The notes: a model not told the origin generated them from the sequence alone. 64,000 bases of DNA from Arcobacter siniprincipis (GCF_048571125.1 NZ_CP182343.1:1178001-1242000), one strand, 5' to 3'. Shown: positions 1 through 9,780, numbered from the stretch's first letter. Program-made: numbers and translations.

Positions 1-126
1 GCTATTATTGGAAGTTGGACAGGGACAAAACTTCGAAATGTAATTGATGGTAAAAAATTTATTATGATACTAAAAGTTTTATTATCACTTTTAGCTGTAA
101 AAGTAATAGTAAGTGCATTTATTTAA
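1..126 (+). CDS. TauE/SafE-like permease, C-terminal end (partial)
   Basis: The window opens inside a reading frame that runs 41 codons to a TAA stop. The residues (GSWTGTKL, then a basic stretch and a closing hydrophobic helix of about 18 residues) fit the C-terminus of the TauE/SafE (DUF81) permeases, which move sulfonates, sulfite or other organic anions across the inner membrane. Only the last helix is visible, so family and substrate are tentative. Confidence 0.5.
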   Translation, partial: AIIGSWTGTKLRNVIDGKKFIMILKVLLSLLAVKVIVSAFI

Positions 127-136
127 ATAAGTGCAC

Positions 137-409
137 TTATAAACCTAAATCTTCCAATTCTTTTAAGTTTTTCTCTTCATCTTTTTCTATAGGTGTTTCT
201 TTACTTGCTTTGAACTTCTTTTTTTCTTCTTTTGTACCTAAGTTGCTTAGATTGTTTGAGTTCATATTTGAAAAAGAGTTATTATTGCCGCTTAATGAAT
301 CACTATTCCCACCATGCATATCTATTTTTTGTGAGTTTGAATCTGAATAAGAATAATTAGCAAATAAGCTAGTAAAAAAAAATGTTGTAAGTATTAAAAT
401 GATTTTCAT
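137..409 (-). CDS. Small exported protein, unknown function
   Basis: A 90-residue protein with an N-terminal signal peptide (residues 1 to about 17, cleavage near LFA-NYS). It continues as a Ser/Asn-rich low-complexity stretch (about 20-57) and ends in a charged Lys/Glu-rich helix (about 59-90). No known domain is recognised. It follows the AEC transporter gene on the same strand after 12 bases, so the two may share a transcript. The signal peptide and spacing favour a real gene, but low complexity makes the call uncertain. A periplasmic or surface-attached role is inference. Confidence 0.5.
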   Translation of the reverse strand: MKIILILTTFFFTSLFANYSYSDSNSQKIDMHGGNSDSLSGNNNSFSNMNSNNLSNLGTKEEKKKFKASKETPIEKDEEKNLKELEDLGL

Positions 410-421
410 AGATTTTCCTTT

Positions 422-1336
422 TTAAACAAAATAATGTAAAACAAAAAGTATACATACCATTGATATAAGCGTTTGAACTGTAATGATTGACGACATCAAT
501 CCTATATCCCCACCTAGTTGTCTAGCTAAAATAAAAGATGAAGGTGCAGTTGGTAAAACACCAAATAAAACTAATATTGAAAGCATCATTCCATCTATTC
601 CAAATATTTTACCAAAAATAAAAATTAAAATTGGGAAAATTAGGTGTTTCCCTATTATTGCAATGATCAATTCACTTTTTGAAGATTTAATCTCTTTTAT
701 TACAAGTCCAAATCCTACAGATAAAAGTCCCATTGGAAGTGCGGCATGACTAAGTATCTCTAAAGTATTATTTAAAACAAGTGGCAGATGAATCCCTAGA
801 AAATTTATACCTCCACCAATAATACAAGCTACTATTAGAGGATTTTTGAAAATAGATTTTAACAAATAAATAAAATCTAATTTATCATTTGAAACATAAA
901 GTGCAAATATTGTTATACACAAAATATTTATAAATGGAATTGCAAAGGTAAGTATGATTGCTGATAGTATTAAGCCTTCATTTCCAAAAATTGAGCCAGC
1001 TAAAGCTAAAAAAACATAAGTATTAAATCTAATTGAACCTTGTATAATAGAAGTAAAAGCACTAGGAGATGTTGGTTTGATTTTATTTACAATAATAAGT
1101 ATAACCATTGTCAAAAATATTGCTAAAAGAGCAGAGCCCACAAATCCTAAACTATTATCTGAGTCTAAAGAAGCACTTGAAAGTTTATAAATTAAAAGTG
1201 AAGGCATCAATACATAATAAGTTAGTTTATCAGCTTGTGGCCAAAACTCATGAGAAGGGAATTTTATTCTTTTAAAAAAATATCCTATTAGAATAAGACT
1301 AAATACAGGAATGAGTGCTGAAAATATATGTATCAT
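422..1336 (-). CDS. AEC family transporter (auxin efflux carrier-like permease)
   Basis: A 304-residue protein made almost entirely of hydrophobic helices, about ten, in two halves separated by a short loop near residues 155-165. This is the length and layout of the AEC (auxin efflux carrier/malonate MdcF-like) family. Family features visible are the N-terminal ALIPVFSLILIGYFFKR segment and the C-terminal GVLPTAPSSFILARQLGG segment, whose conserved prolines break the helix in the carrier core. Such proteins export or import small organic acids or amino-acid derivatives. The substrate cannot be read. It is divergent from the AGCS symporter, with about 120 bases between them for both promoters. 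Confidence 0.85.
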   Translation of the reverse strand: MIHIFSALIPVFSLILIGYFFKRIKFPSHEFWPQADKLTYYVLMPSLLIYKLSSASLDSDNSLGFVGSALLAIFLTMVILIIVNKIKPTSPSAFTSIIQGSIRFNTYVFLALAGSIFGNEGLILSAIILTFAIPFINILCITIFALYVSNDKLDFIYLLKSIFKNPLIVACIIGGGINFLGIHLPLVLNNTLEILSHAALPMGLLSVGFGLVIKEIKSSKSELIIAIIGKHLIFPILIFIFGKIFGIDGMMLSILVLFGVLPTAPSSFILARQLGGDIGLMSSIITVQTLISMVCILFVLHYFV

Positions 1337-1455
1337 AAAAATTCTTTCTATTTAATATTGCATAGAATATTATCATATTAACCATAAATTATTAAGAAAC
1401 CCACTTTAAAGCCTCCCCAAGATGATAAAATTTTTTTTTGCAAAAGGAGAACATA

Positions 1456-2892
1456 ATGTTAGCAGAAATAAATACATTCCTAAATGACCTTATTTGGGGA
1501 TCGATTTTAATTTACGTACTACCTATTCTTGGTATCTTTTTCACAGTAAGTTCTAGATTTGTACAATTTAGATACTTCTTTAAGATGTTTCACATTTTAA
1601 GAGAAACAGCTCATGATAAAGAAGGACATATTAGTTCATTTCAAGCTTTAATGTTAAGTGTTGCTGGTCGTGTTGGTGGTGGAAACATCGCTGGAGTTGC
1701 AGTTGCTATCACACTTGGTGGAGCTGGTTCTGTATTTTGGATGTGGGTTATTGGACTTGTTGGAATGGCAACAAGTTTCTTTGAGTGTTCATTGGCACAA
1801 CTTTATAAAGAAAAAGATGGTATAGATTCTGGAGTATATAGAGGTGGACCTGCTTATTATGCAACTAAAGCATTAGGTCAAAGATGGTTAGGTGTTATCA
1901 TTTCTATTTTACTTATGATTACATTTGGTTTTGCATTTAATGCAACTCAATCATTTATTATCTCAACTTCATTTGAAGCAACATTTGATATTCCTACTTG
2001 GATTTCAGGAATTGTTTTAACAATTGTTTTTGGACTTACAATTTTTGGTGGAGTAAAAAGAATTGCTAGAATGTCAGAAGTAATAGTTCCTGTTATGGCA
2101 GGAAGTTATTTACTTATTGCTCTTGTTGTTATTGTTTTAAATATAGGTGAAATCCCAGGTTTAATTAATATGATTATAACAGAAGCATTTAATCCAAGTT
2201 CTGCAATTGGTGGTGGTATTGGTGCTGTTATTTTACAAGGTGCAAAAAGAGGAATGTTTTCAAATGAAGCTGGTCTAGGTTCTGCTCCAAATGTTGCTGC
2301 AGTTGCTTATGTTGGACATCCAGTTCAACAAGGGATTGTACAATCATTTTCTGTATTTATTGATACAATTATTTTATGTTCTTGTACAGCATTTATTATT
2401 CTTTTATCAGGTGTTTACACTCCAGGTGAAGAAGGTGTTCAAGGTGTTTTATTAACTCAAAATGCCTTAATCGAACAAGTAGGACCATTAGGTGGTTACT
2501 TTGTTACAATCGCCTTATTCTTATTTGGATTTTCTTCAATGATTTATAACTATTATTTAGCTGAAAATAGTTTAAACTTCTTTAGTAAAGGAAATAAAAC
2601 TGCCTTTAATATATTTAAAGTTATTTGTATAACTTTAATTATTTGGGGTTCATTTCAAGATTTAGGTTCAATTTTCTCATTTGCTGATTTATCAATGGGA
2701 TTATTAGCAGTTATCAATATGACTGTAATTGCATTATTATATAAACCTGTTTTACAATTAATCAAAGGTTATGAAAGACAAGTAAAAGAAGGGAAAGTTC
2801 CTGTTCTTAGATATAATGATTACAATGAATTTAAAATCGATAAAGCTATTTGGAAAGAGATTGTTGATAATATTAACGATAAAAAATCATAA
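1456..2892 (+). CDS. Sodium:alanine symporter family protein (AGCS)
   Basis: Integral membrane amino-acid symporter using the Na+ gradient, taking up alanine, glycine or a similar amino acid. The AGCS core is clear: SVAGRVGGGNIAGVAVAIT near residues 63-81, a GGPAYY segment and GMFSNEAGLGSAPNVAA in the second half, with about ten membrane segments over 478 residues. A TTG at 1438 would extend the frame by six codons, but the ATG at 1456 has AAAGGAG at 1443-1449, six bases upstream, so I place the start there. A strong terminator follows the stop, so this is probably a single-gene transcript. Confidence 0.9.
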   Translation: MLAEINTFLNDLIWGSILIYVLPILGIFFTVSSRFVQFRYFFKMFHILRETAHDKEGHISSFQALMLSVAGRVGGGNIAGVAVAITLGGAGSVFWMWVIGLVGMATSFFECSLAQLYKEKDGIDSGVYRGGPAYYATKALGQRWLGVIISILLMITFGFAFNATQSFIISTSFEATFDIPTWISGIVLTIVFGLTIFGGVKRIARMSEVIVPVMAGSYLLIALVVIVLNIGEIPGLINMIITEAFNPSSAIGGGIGAVILQGAKRGMFSNEAGLGSAPNVAAVAYVGHPVQQGIVQSFSVFIDTIILCSCTAFIILLSGVYTPGEEGVQGVLLTQNALIEQVGPLGGYFVTIALFLFGFSSMIYNYYLAENSLNFFSKGNKTAFNIFKVICITLIIWGSFQDLGSIFSFADLSMGLLAVINMTVIALLYKPVLQLIKGYERQVKEGKVPVLRYNDYNEFKIDKAIWKEIVDNINDKKS

Positions 2893-2895
2893 ATA

Positions 2896-2928
2896 AAAAG
2901 TGTGAGTTAATTCTCACACTTTTCTTTT
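2896..2928 (+). terminator. Intrinsic terminator after the AGCS symporter gene
   Basis: An 11-bp perfect stem (2896-2906 with 2913-2923) around a six-base TTAATT loop, its 3' arm running into a T-rich tract. It starts four bases after the symporter stop and ends before the kinase ribosome binding site at about 2930-2935, so it should separate the two genes. Confidence 0.85.
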
Positions 2929-2940
2929 CAAGGAAAACAA

Positions 2941-4065
2941 GTGTTTAATAAAGATGGAATTCCATTTTTTATAATAATGATACCTTTTTTATGTATCATT
3001 TTTTGCGCATTTTTTATTAGTTCATACTATATGAAAGTCTCAGAAAAAAATTTTCAAGATGATGTGAAAATTCTAATTCAAACATATCCCAAAAAATATT
3101 TTAGTACCAAAGTAATACAAGAAGTTGTACAAGACAAAAAAGTAGTTTATGAAAAGAATAAATCAGATTTTTTATATTTTATAAAAGTTGTGACTTTATG
3201 TGTTTTGTGTTTTATGGCTTTATTTACTTTCCTTATGACTTCTATTGTAAAAGATATTGTCAACAAATACATGAGTAAAGTAAAAAATGAACAAAATAAA
3301 TTAAAAAATCTAAATGAAACCTTATCTTCAAAAGTAGCTTTTGGAATAGAAGAAGGAAAAAGAAAAGATAAAGCAATCTTAGAACAATCAAAAATGGCAA
3401 AAGTTGGTTCAATGATTTCTATGATAGCTCACCAATGGAGGCAACCTTTAAGTGAATTGTCAGGTGTTTTGATGGAGTTAGAAACTGCAACAAGATTTAA
3501 GAAAGTCGATGAAAAACATATTTTAAATTCTATAGATAGAAGTAATGATATGATTGAATTTATGTCAAATACTATAGATGATTTTAGAAATTTTTATAAA
3601 CCAGATAAGAAAAAAGAGTATTTTAATATAAGTGATGCTTGTAAAAAAGCTATAAATTTAGTAGATGCAACATTACATAATTTATCAATAGATTTAATAT
3701 TTGATATAAAAAAAGATAAAAAAATATTTGGTTATCCAACAGAATATTCGCAAGTTATTTTAAATCTAATTAGCAATGCAAAAGATATATTAGTAGAAAA
3801 ACAAATAAAAGACCCAAAGATTAATCTTACTATTACCTCAAGAGGTATGCAAAGCATAGTAACTATAAAAGATAATGCAGGTGGAATTGGTGAAGAAAAT
3901 CTTGATTTGATTTTTGACCCTTATTATAGTACAAAAGATTCTTCTAAAGGAACAGGACTTGGTTTATATATTTCAAAATTGATTATTGAAAAAAACATGG
4001 GTGGTGAACTTAGTGTGCAAAATGATGAAGAAGGTGCTGTTTTTAAAGTAATAGTGTTAGGATAG
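2941..4065 (+). CDS. Membrane sensor histidine kinase
   Basis: A 374-residue kinase starting at GTG with AAGGA about six bases upstream. Two membrane segments (about 8-30 and 79-103) frame a small periplasmic loop of about 48 residues, too short for a Cache domain. A coiled coil (about 105-150) leads to the H-box, with predicted phosphorylated His164 in AHQWRQPL. The ATPase domain has the N box (Asn279 in NLISNAKD), G1 box DNAGG (311-315) and GTGLGL (337-342). The response-regulator gene follows after two bases, so the pair forms one operon and probably one phosphorelay. The signal sensed is unknown. Confidence 0.9.
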   Translation: MFNKDGIPFFIIMIPFLCIIFCAFFISSYYMKVSEKNFQDDVKILIQTYPKKYFSTKVIQEVVQDKKVVYEKNKSDFLYFIKVVTLCVLCFMALFTFLMTSIVKDIVNKYMSKVKNEQNKLKNLNETLSSKVAFGIEEGKRKDKAILEQSKMAKVGSMISMIAHQWRQPLSELSGVLMELETATRFKKVDEKHILNSIDRSNDMIEFMSNTIDDFRNFYKPDKKKEYFNISDACKKAINLVDATLHNLSIDLIFDIKKDKKIFGYPTEYSQVILNLISNAKDILVEKQIKDPKINLTITSRGMQSIVTIKDNAGGIGEENLDLIFDPYYSTKDSSKGTGLGLYISKLIIEKNMGGELSVQNDEEGAVFKVIVLG

Positions 4066-4067
4066 AT

Positions 4068-4754
4068 ATGGATAATGAATTATTAAAAGAAAAATTAAAA
4101 GATATAAGTATTTTATGTGTTGAAGATGAAGATGGAATTAGAGAGTTTCTTGTAAGTACTTTGAAGTATTATTTTAAAGAAGTGTATGAAGCTAGAAATG
4201 GTTTAGAAGCTTTAGAAATGTATGAAGAATACAGACCTAAAATAATTTTAAGTGATATAGAAATGCCAAAAATGAATGGTCTTGATTTTGTAAAAAAAGT
4301 ACGACAAAATGACATATCAACTTCTATTATTATGCTTACTGCTTATTCTAATGAAGAGTATCTTATGAATTTGATAAATTTAAATATTGACCATTTTATT
4401 TTAAAACCTTTAAATTCAAAAAAATTAAATGAAGCTTTGAATAAGTACATAGAAAGAAACTTTTCAGAGCAAATATCACTAAGTGAGAATTTAAAACTTG
4501 ACTTATCAAAAAGAGAGTTGATTTTTGATGATTCTACAATAATTCCTTTACGAAAAAGAGAAAATGATTTTTTAAATCTTTTATATAAAAATAAAAATTC
4601 AATAACAACATACGAACAAATCGAGATAGAGTTATGGCAAGATAAAATTATGACAAGTCATGCTTTGAAGTCTTTTATAAAAGAGCTTAGAAATAAAATG
4701 CCAACAAATATTATTAAAAATATTTCACAAGCAGGATATATTTTAGAAAATTGA
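4068..4754 (+). CDS. OmpR-type response regulator, partner of the kinase at 2941
   Basis: A 228-residue two-domain regulator. The receiver (about 12-125) has the acidic pair Glu19/Asp20, phospho-acceptor Asp63 (LSDIEMP), Thr91 and Lys113 (LKPL). The C-terminal 85 residues form a winged-helix DNA-binding domain of the Trans_reg_C type (REND..., ending in the SQAGYIL wing). It lies two bases after the kinase stop and should accept its phosphate and control transcription. Target promoters cannot be identified here. The same architecture recurs in three other regulators in this window. Confidence 0.9.
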   Translation: MDNELLKEKLKDISILCVEDEDGIREFLVSTLKYYFKEVYEARNGLEALEMYEEYRPKIILSDIEMPKMNGLDFVKKVRQNDISTSIIMLTAYSNEEYLMNLINLNIDHFILKPLNSKKLNEALNKYIERNFSEQISLSENLKLDLSKRELIFDDSTIIPLRKRENDFLNLLYKNKNSITTYEQIEIELWQDKIMTSHALKSFIKELRNKMPTNIIKNISQAGYILEN

Positions 4755-4804
4755 AAATATTAAATTTTTTGATATAATATTAAAAATTTCAAGAAAGATA
4801 GAGT

Positions 4805-5629
4805 ATGCAGTTTTTTAAAACACATTGGAATAAAATCTTAATTTTGTGCTTTTCCATTGCAATAATATTTTTTGCCTTTTCATATATATTAGATATTAAA
4901 GGAAAGGAACTAGTTGATAAAAGTTTTAACCAATCTGTAATAGTCTTTGGTAGTGCAAAAGCTCTAAATGCTGTTATTTCACTAGCCCAAGGTACTGAGC
5001 TTGATTTGCCTTTTTTTACAGTTGCTATTGGGGAAGTTTTAGATCCTATAAATGACTTAATCGAACAATTCTCTTTAGTGATGCTTGCAAGTATGGTTTC
5101 CCTTGGTATTCAAAAAATCATGATGAATTTTGTAACTGCTGATATTTATAATTATATTTTGCTTTTTTCTGTGATTATTTTAAATTTTTGGATGTTTTAT
5201 AGATTTACCAAAGATGATAGATTTAGAACACTATTTTTTAAAATCACAGTGATACTTATTTTCCTTCGTTTTGCAGTTCCTTTGATAGGTTTAGCCAATG
5301 ATTTTGTTTATAACAATTTTGTAAAACAAGAATATAATATCCAAGAGTTAAATCAAGATATTGTAAAAGTCAAAGAAGATGTAAATGAAGTGACCAAAAA
5401 TACAATAGAAAACAAAGAAGATAGTTCTTTTTTTACTAAAATCACAGAAAAATTTGACTCAAGTTATTATGATAAAAAAATAGAAGAGTATAAAAAAGCT
5501 GTGGATAAGTCAAGTGATTATATAGTAGCTTTAATTATCGCTTTTGTTTTTCAAACTATTCTTCTACCTATTATTTTCCTTTTTATTCTTTATCATTTTG
5601 TAAGAGGAATTTTTAATCTGGGGAAATAA
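4805..5629 (+). CDS. Conserved inner-membrane protein, unknown function
   Basis: A 274-residue protein I cannot assign to a named family. It has an N-terminal membrane helix (about 9-29), helices near 88-102, 117-132 and 143-165, a polar segment of about 70 residues with predicted coiled coil (about 173-240), and a long C-terminal hydrophobic hairpin (about 240-270). The extended FGSAKALNAVISLAQGTEL stretch resembles periplasmic loops of channel-like or scaffold membrane proteins, but that is only an impression. It lies 50 bases after the response regulator with a poor ribosome binding site and may be co-transcribed with the two-component pair. Confidence 0.65.
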   Translation: MQFFKTHWNKILILCFSIAIIFFAFSYILDIKGKELVDKSFNQSVIVFGSAKALNAVISLAQGTELDLPFFTVAIGEVLDPINDLIEQFSLVMLASMVSLGIQKIMMNFVTADIYNYILLFSVIILNFWMFYRFTKDDRFRTLFFKITVILIFLRFAVPLIGLANDFVYNNFVKQEYNIQELNQDIVKVKEDVNEVTKNTIENKEDSSFFTKITEKFDSSYYDKKIEEYKKAVDKSSDYIVALIIAFVFQTILLPIIFLFILYHFVRGIFNLGK

Positions 5630-5725
5630 GCTTTAAACTGTCCTTGTAAAATATTAAAATCTGTATCTTTTAAAAAGGACAATTTAATGATAGTATTCTT
5701 TTATATTTAAGATAAAAGGAATATT

Positions 5726-6175
5726 ATGACAAATAGAATAAATTTAAAAAAATCAAATCCAACTATATTTAACAAAGTAATTGAATTAAATAATGAAGTT
5801 AAATTACTTATAAAAAAAGCAAATATAGAAGAGAGCTTTTTTCATCTTTTATTGTTAAGAGTTTCTCAAATAAATGGTTGTGCTTATTGTCTTAGAATGC
5901 ATACTAAAGATGCACTTGATTGTGGTGAGAGTATAGAAAGAATAAGTGTCATACCTGCATGGAGAGAAACGCAATATTTCAACGAAAAAGAAAGAGCTAG
6001 TTTGTCTTTAGTTGAAGCTATAAGTAATATCACACAAGGACAAGTTCCCAATGAAGTTTATGAAGATGTAAAAGAGGTTTTAAACGAAGATGAAATTGCA
6101 GCTGTTGAATGGTCAGCAATCACAATGAATACATTAAATAGAATAGCAATAGCAAGTCGATATGAAGTTAAATAA
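5726..6175 (+). CDS. AhpD-like carboxymuconolactone decarboxylase family protein
   Basis: A 149-residue all-helical protein with the AhpD/CMD signature NGCAYCLRMHTKDA (about residues 49-62). The two cysteines form the CxxC redox pair and the histidine three residues on completes the peroxidase proton relay of AhpD-type alkylhydroperoxidases. The expected role is thiol-dependent peroxide reduction in the cytoplasm; the physiological substrate is unknown. Start ATG has AAAAGGA upstream. It appears to be its own transcription unit. The CMD protein at 19432 lacks the CxxC pair, so the two differ in chemistry. Confidence 0.85.
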   Translation: MTNRINLKKSNPTIFNKVIELNNEVKLLIKKANIEESFFHLLLLRVSQINGCAYCLRMHTKDALDCGESIERISVIPAWRETQYFNEKERASLSLVEAISNITQGQVPNEVYEDVKEVLNEDEIAAVEWSAITMNTLNRIAIASRYEVK

Positions 6176-6261
6176 TAGTTAAAAGTTTTGTTGAGTTTGA
6201 TTCTCAAAAAAAAGTAAAATGATGTTATGATTCTAAAAATTATTTTACACAAAGAGAAAAA

Positions 6262-7191
6262 TTGAACTACAAAAAAGCATTACTTTTTCCATTTATTTTA
6301 TTATTATTTATTGCTATTTTTTATAATTTTAAAAAAGAGATTAGTTTCTCTTTTTACCATTGGGAAAATAGCTATAATTTACAAAATAACCAAGAGAAAC
6401 TTTATATAAAAGTTTTAGATATAAACTATTCAAATAAACTAGAAATAATAAAAACAAAATTTATAACTAAACCAACAAAAGGTTTTGTGCCTGTTATATA
6501 TATCACAAATAAAGCTATGGGGCAGGAGCCTTTAAGTTTGATGGTAAAAAAGGTTTTAAATAACTTAAAAGATATACCTTATGCTTATGATGAAATACAA
6601 ATTGATTGTGATTGGTCTCTTTCAACAAAGGCAAAATATTTTGATTTTTTAAGAGAAATAAAACTAAAAAGCAATAAAAAACTTAGTGTTACTATACGAT
6701 TACATCAAATAAAATATGCAAAAAAAACTGGAATCCCACCAGTTGATTATGGAGTTTTGATGTATTATAATATGTCTGATATCGCAAATTTTAATACCAA
6801 AAACTCAATTTTAGATAATGATGTTGCAAGACAATATCATTATAATTTTGACATTTATCCCTTAAAATTAAAACTTGCCTTGCCTTTGTACTCTCAAGGT
6901 GTACAATTTAGAAATAAAAAAGCAATAGATATATTTGAGGGCTTAGAAAAAAAGGATTTTGCACAAAATTTTACTCTCATAAAGAAAAACTTTTATGAAG
7001 TAAATAAAAGCTTTTATTTTAAAGGTAGATACATCTATAAAGGGGATATTTTAAGGTTCGAAGATTCAAATTTTGAAGACTTAAAAGTAGCGATGGATGA
7101 TTTTTTTGAGCTTGCAAAAAATCCTTTTTATGAGGTGATATTTTATACAATAAAATATAAAGACAAATATGATTTAAATAAATTAAAGTAA
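6262..7191 (+). CDS. Conserved exported protein of unknown function, paired with a TPR lipoprotein
   Basis: A 309-residue protein from a TTG start (AAAGAGAAAA upstream) with an N-terminal membrane anchor or signal (about 5-23) and a long globular periplasmic part. Recognisable blocks are IDCDWS, TIRLHQ and GIPPVDYGVLMYYNM (between about 113 and 173), an order typical of a glycosidase-like TIM barrel in which acidic residues end successive strands. I associate this pattern with a conserved hypothetical family, perhaps DUF3142-like, and cannot name a reaction. The gene for a large lipoprotein follows after 15 bases, so the two are very likely co-expressed. A polysaccharide-related function is inference only. 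Confidence 0.6.
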   Translation: MNYKKALLFPFILLLFIAIFYNFKKEISFSFYHWENSYNLQNNQEKLYIKVLDINYSNKLEIIKTKFITKPTKGFVPVIYITNKAMGQEPLSLMVKKVLNNLKDIPYAYDEIQIDCDWSLSTKAKYFDFLREIKLKSNKKLSVTIRLHQIKYAKKTGIPPVDYGVLMYYNMSDIANFNTKNSILDNDVARQYHYNFDIYPLKLKLALPLYSQGVQFRNKKAIDIFEGLEKKDFAQNFTLIKKNFYEVNKSFYFKGRYIYKGDILRFEDSNFEDLKVAMDDFFELAKNPFYEVIFYTIKYKDKYDLNKLK

Positions 7192-7206
7192 GAAGGAATA
7201 TTTATA

Positions 7207-9780
7207 GTGTTTTTTAGAATAATATTTTTATGGGTGTTTTTGCACCACTTTTTGTTTGCCTGTGGAGGTGGCTTTTGGCCAGAGGATTATGAGTTTAAGT
7301 TTTTGCACAAAAGAGATTATGCTTTTTCCAATATACAAGATAATTTAAACTTCTCTTCTACATATAATAATATAGTTATGAACTCAGATAAAGAGGCAAA
7401 AAAAGAGAATCTAAAAGAGTGGCAAAAAGAGTTTGGAAAACAATACTCCCTCAAACAAATTGAAGAGTTTTTATATGATGGAAAAAATCTTTCATCAATA
7501 AAAAATAAACAGATAATAGATTATATAGATTTTGTAAATTTACAAGCACCTTTTGTAACTTCATGGAGAAACTATTATTTAAAGTATGGATATAAGGGCA
7601 GAAAATTAAAAGAATCAGATGTTGATTTACTAATAAATAAAGCTATATCAAATATACAAAGTACAAAATCAAAATATTTAAAACAAAGATACTTCTTTTT
7701 AGCATTAAGACTTGCACACTATTATAATAAAGATAATGCATATTCAATTTATACTGCAAATAAAAATTTATTGCAAGGAAGTGATTCTATTGTAAAAGAT
7801 TGGATTCAGGGTTTATATGCTGGGATTTTGATAAAAAATGGTGAAAATGTAAAAGGTGTTTATGAATTCACTAAGTTATTTGATAAGTCTAAGTCAAATT
7901 GGTATTTGGCATTTTATAATTTTAACGGAATTAAAACAGACAAGGATTGGAATGATTTAGTCTCTATGGCAAAAGATAAAGATGAAAAAATCAAATTTCT
8001 TACTCTAAGAGCTTTAGATGCAAATGCAAATATTGTAGAAGAGCTTAAAAATATCGCAAAAATTGATGTTAATTCAAAAAATTATGACCTATTATTATTT
8101 AGAGAAGTTTTAAAATCACAAGACTTTTTTAATATTTATCCACAAGATTCATATTATGAAGTTAAACCTAAAAATATAGATAAATATACTCCTTTGGTAA
8201 ATTATTTACAAACTGTATCAAAAGATAATATGTACACAGTTGATTTAGCTTTGGCATATTTCTCTTTTTATAAAGGAGATATCTCTTCTTCAAAAGATTA
8301 CTTAGAAAAAGCATACAAAGAAGTAAAAGGTGATGATATTCACGAATTAAATGCTTTAGGCTATATCATTTATTTAAACGGCTTAAAAACTATTAATACA
8401 GATATTGAAAATAATATTGCAACTAGACTTGATAAACTGATGACTCAAAAGTGTAATAAGGACTCAATATTTAAATATACATTTTACAAAGTTAAAGATT
8501 TGTATAAAGAAAAAGGTGATGAGTTTAAATACTTTATTGCTTCAAACTACAGATACCTAAATATCAATAGTATAAATTTAGAAAAGTATCAAAAAATAGA
8601 AGCTCTAAAAAATAAAAAAGATAAATCTGGCTTAGAAAAATATATGCTAGAAAAGATTATCTTTAAGTATAAAGATTTTGATAAATCTTTACAAAAAGCC
8701 TATTTTAGTATTTTGATGAATAACTTAGAATTTGAAAAATTACTTAAAGAGTACCCTGATAAGTTAAATTATAAGTTGAGATTTAATATTTTTAATAACT
8801 TAATAGCTGGGAATAATAGAAGAGTATCTCCTACACAAATTACTTTGAAAGAGACTTTGGAAAAAATAATAAAAATCAAAGAGAATTTAAAGAAAAATCC
8901 AAATGATGCTATGAGTAATTATTTGTATGCAACTGCCTTGTATAACTTAAGTTATTGGGGGAATTCAAACTCTCTTACAACAGTTTATAGAAGTTCATAC
9001 TCATTTAAAGAAAAAGAGTTGGAGTTAAGAAAAATAAACCTGTCAAACAAATATCTTTACAGAGCACTTGAAAACTCTACAAATAAAGAGTTTAAAGCAA
9101 AAGTAACATATATGTTAGCAAAAAATGAACTTACCTTGTATGATATTAAAAATGCCACAAAAAGTGAATACAATCAAGAAATAAGTTATAGAACTGACAA
9201 TTGGTATTCGTTTGGATATGATTTTAAAAATATTCAAAGATATATGGTAAGTGGATATGGAAAATATTTTGATAAATTAAAAAATGATTTTGATGATACT
9301 TCTTATTATCAAGAGCTTATTAAAGAGTGTTCTAATTTAAGAAATTATCAAAGCACTTTAAAAAAAGTATATGACAAAGATGCTCTTGGGATTTCACTAA
9401 CAGATCTTGAAAAAGAATTAAGTACTATGTATAAACAAAAAAAGACTCGTATTGCAAATAAGTATAATACAATCTTTTTTTGGAAGTTGATGGTTCAAGA
9501 ACCAATCACAAATAAAACAGTTGAAAGCTATAACAATATCGCATATTATTTAGAAAAACTACATAGAGAAGAGTACTCTGTATTATTGTTAGAAAAGATA
9601 TTAGAAAAATATCCAAATAGAGTTGTGGCTTATTATAATCTTGGTGATGCATATTGGTCACACTGGAAAAAAGACAAAGCTAAAAGTGCTTATAAAAAGT
9701 ATATTGAACTTATGATAAAAGAGGGAAAAGAGAAGAAAATACCTAAAAAAGTAAAAGATAGAGTAGATATAAAAGATTAA
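7207..9780 (+). CDS. Large TPR-type lipoprotein
   Basis: An 857-residue protein from a GTG start. The N-terminus (hydrophobic residues 2-17, then LFACGGG) is a lipoprotein signal with lipobox Cys19, so the mature protein is probably membrane-attached on the periplasmic side. The rest is helical and repeat-like, with degenerate tetratricopeptide units; the clearest is near the C-terminus (VVAYYNLGDAYWSHWKKDKA, about 812-831). No catalytic motif is visible. It sits directly downstream of the 6262 gene, suggesting a periplasmic complex in which this protein is the scaffold. It converges with the DUF4153 operon with eight bases between the stops. Confidence 0.7.
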   Translation: MFFRIIFLWVFLHHFLFACGGGFWPEDYEFKFLHKRDYAFSNIQDNLNFSSTYNNIVMNSDKEAKKENLKEWQKEFGKQYSLKQIEEFLYDGKNLSSIKNKQIIDYIDFVNLQAPFVTSWRNYYLKYGYKGRKLKESDVDLLINKAISNIQSTKSKYLKQRYFFLALRLAHYYNKDNAYSIYTANKNLLQGSDSIVKDWIQGLYAGILIKNGENVKGVYEFTKLFDKSKSNWYLAFYNFNGIKTDKDWNDLVSMAKDKDEKIKFLTLRALDANANIVEELKNIAKIDVNSKNYDLLLFREVLKSQDFFNIYPQDSYYEVKPKNIDKYTPLVNYLQTVSKDNMYTVDLALAYFSFYKGDISSSKDYLEKAYKEVKGDDIHELNALGYIIYLNGLKTINTDIENNIATRLDKLMTQKCNKDSIFKYTFYKVKDLYKEKGDEFKYFIASNYRYLNINSINLEKYQKIEALKNKKDKSGLEKYMLEKIIFKYKDFDKSLQKAYFSILMNNLEFEKLLKEYPDKLNYKLRFNIFNNLIAGNNRRVSPTQITLKETLEKIIKIKENLKKNPNDAMSNYLYATALYNLSYWGNSNSLTTVYRSSYSFKEKELELRKINLSNKYLYRALENSTNKEFKAKVTYMLAKNELTLYDIKNATKSEYNQEISYRTDNWYSFGYDFKNIQRYMVSGYGKYFDKLKNDFDDTSYYQELIKECSNLRNYQSTLKKVYDKDALGISLTDLEKELSTMYKQKKTRIANKYNTIFFWKLMVQEPITNKTVESYNNIAYYLEKLHREEYSVLLLEKILEKYPNRVVAYYNLGDAYWSHWKKDKAKSAYKKYIELMIKEGKEKKIPKKVKDRVDIKD

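Noticed and set aside
483..749. Open frame on the opposite strand of the AEC transporter
   Set aside because: It lies wholly inside a clear transporter gene, has no ribosome binding site or domain, and is explained as a shadow frame.
5639..5681. Hairpin TGTCCTT/AAGGACA as terminator after the membrane protein
   Set aside because: Only 7 bp with a loop of about 29 bases and no proper T-run; not convincing.
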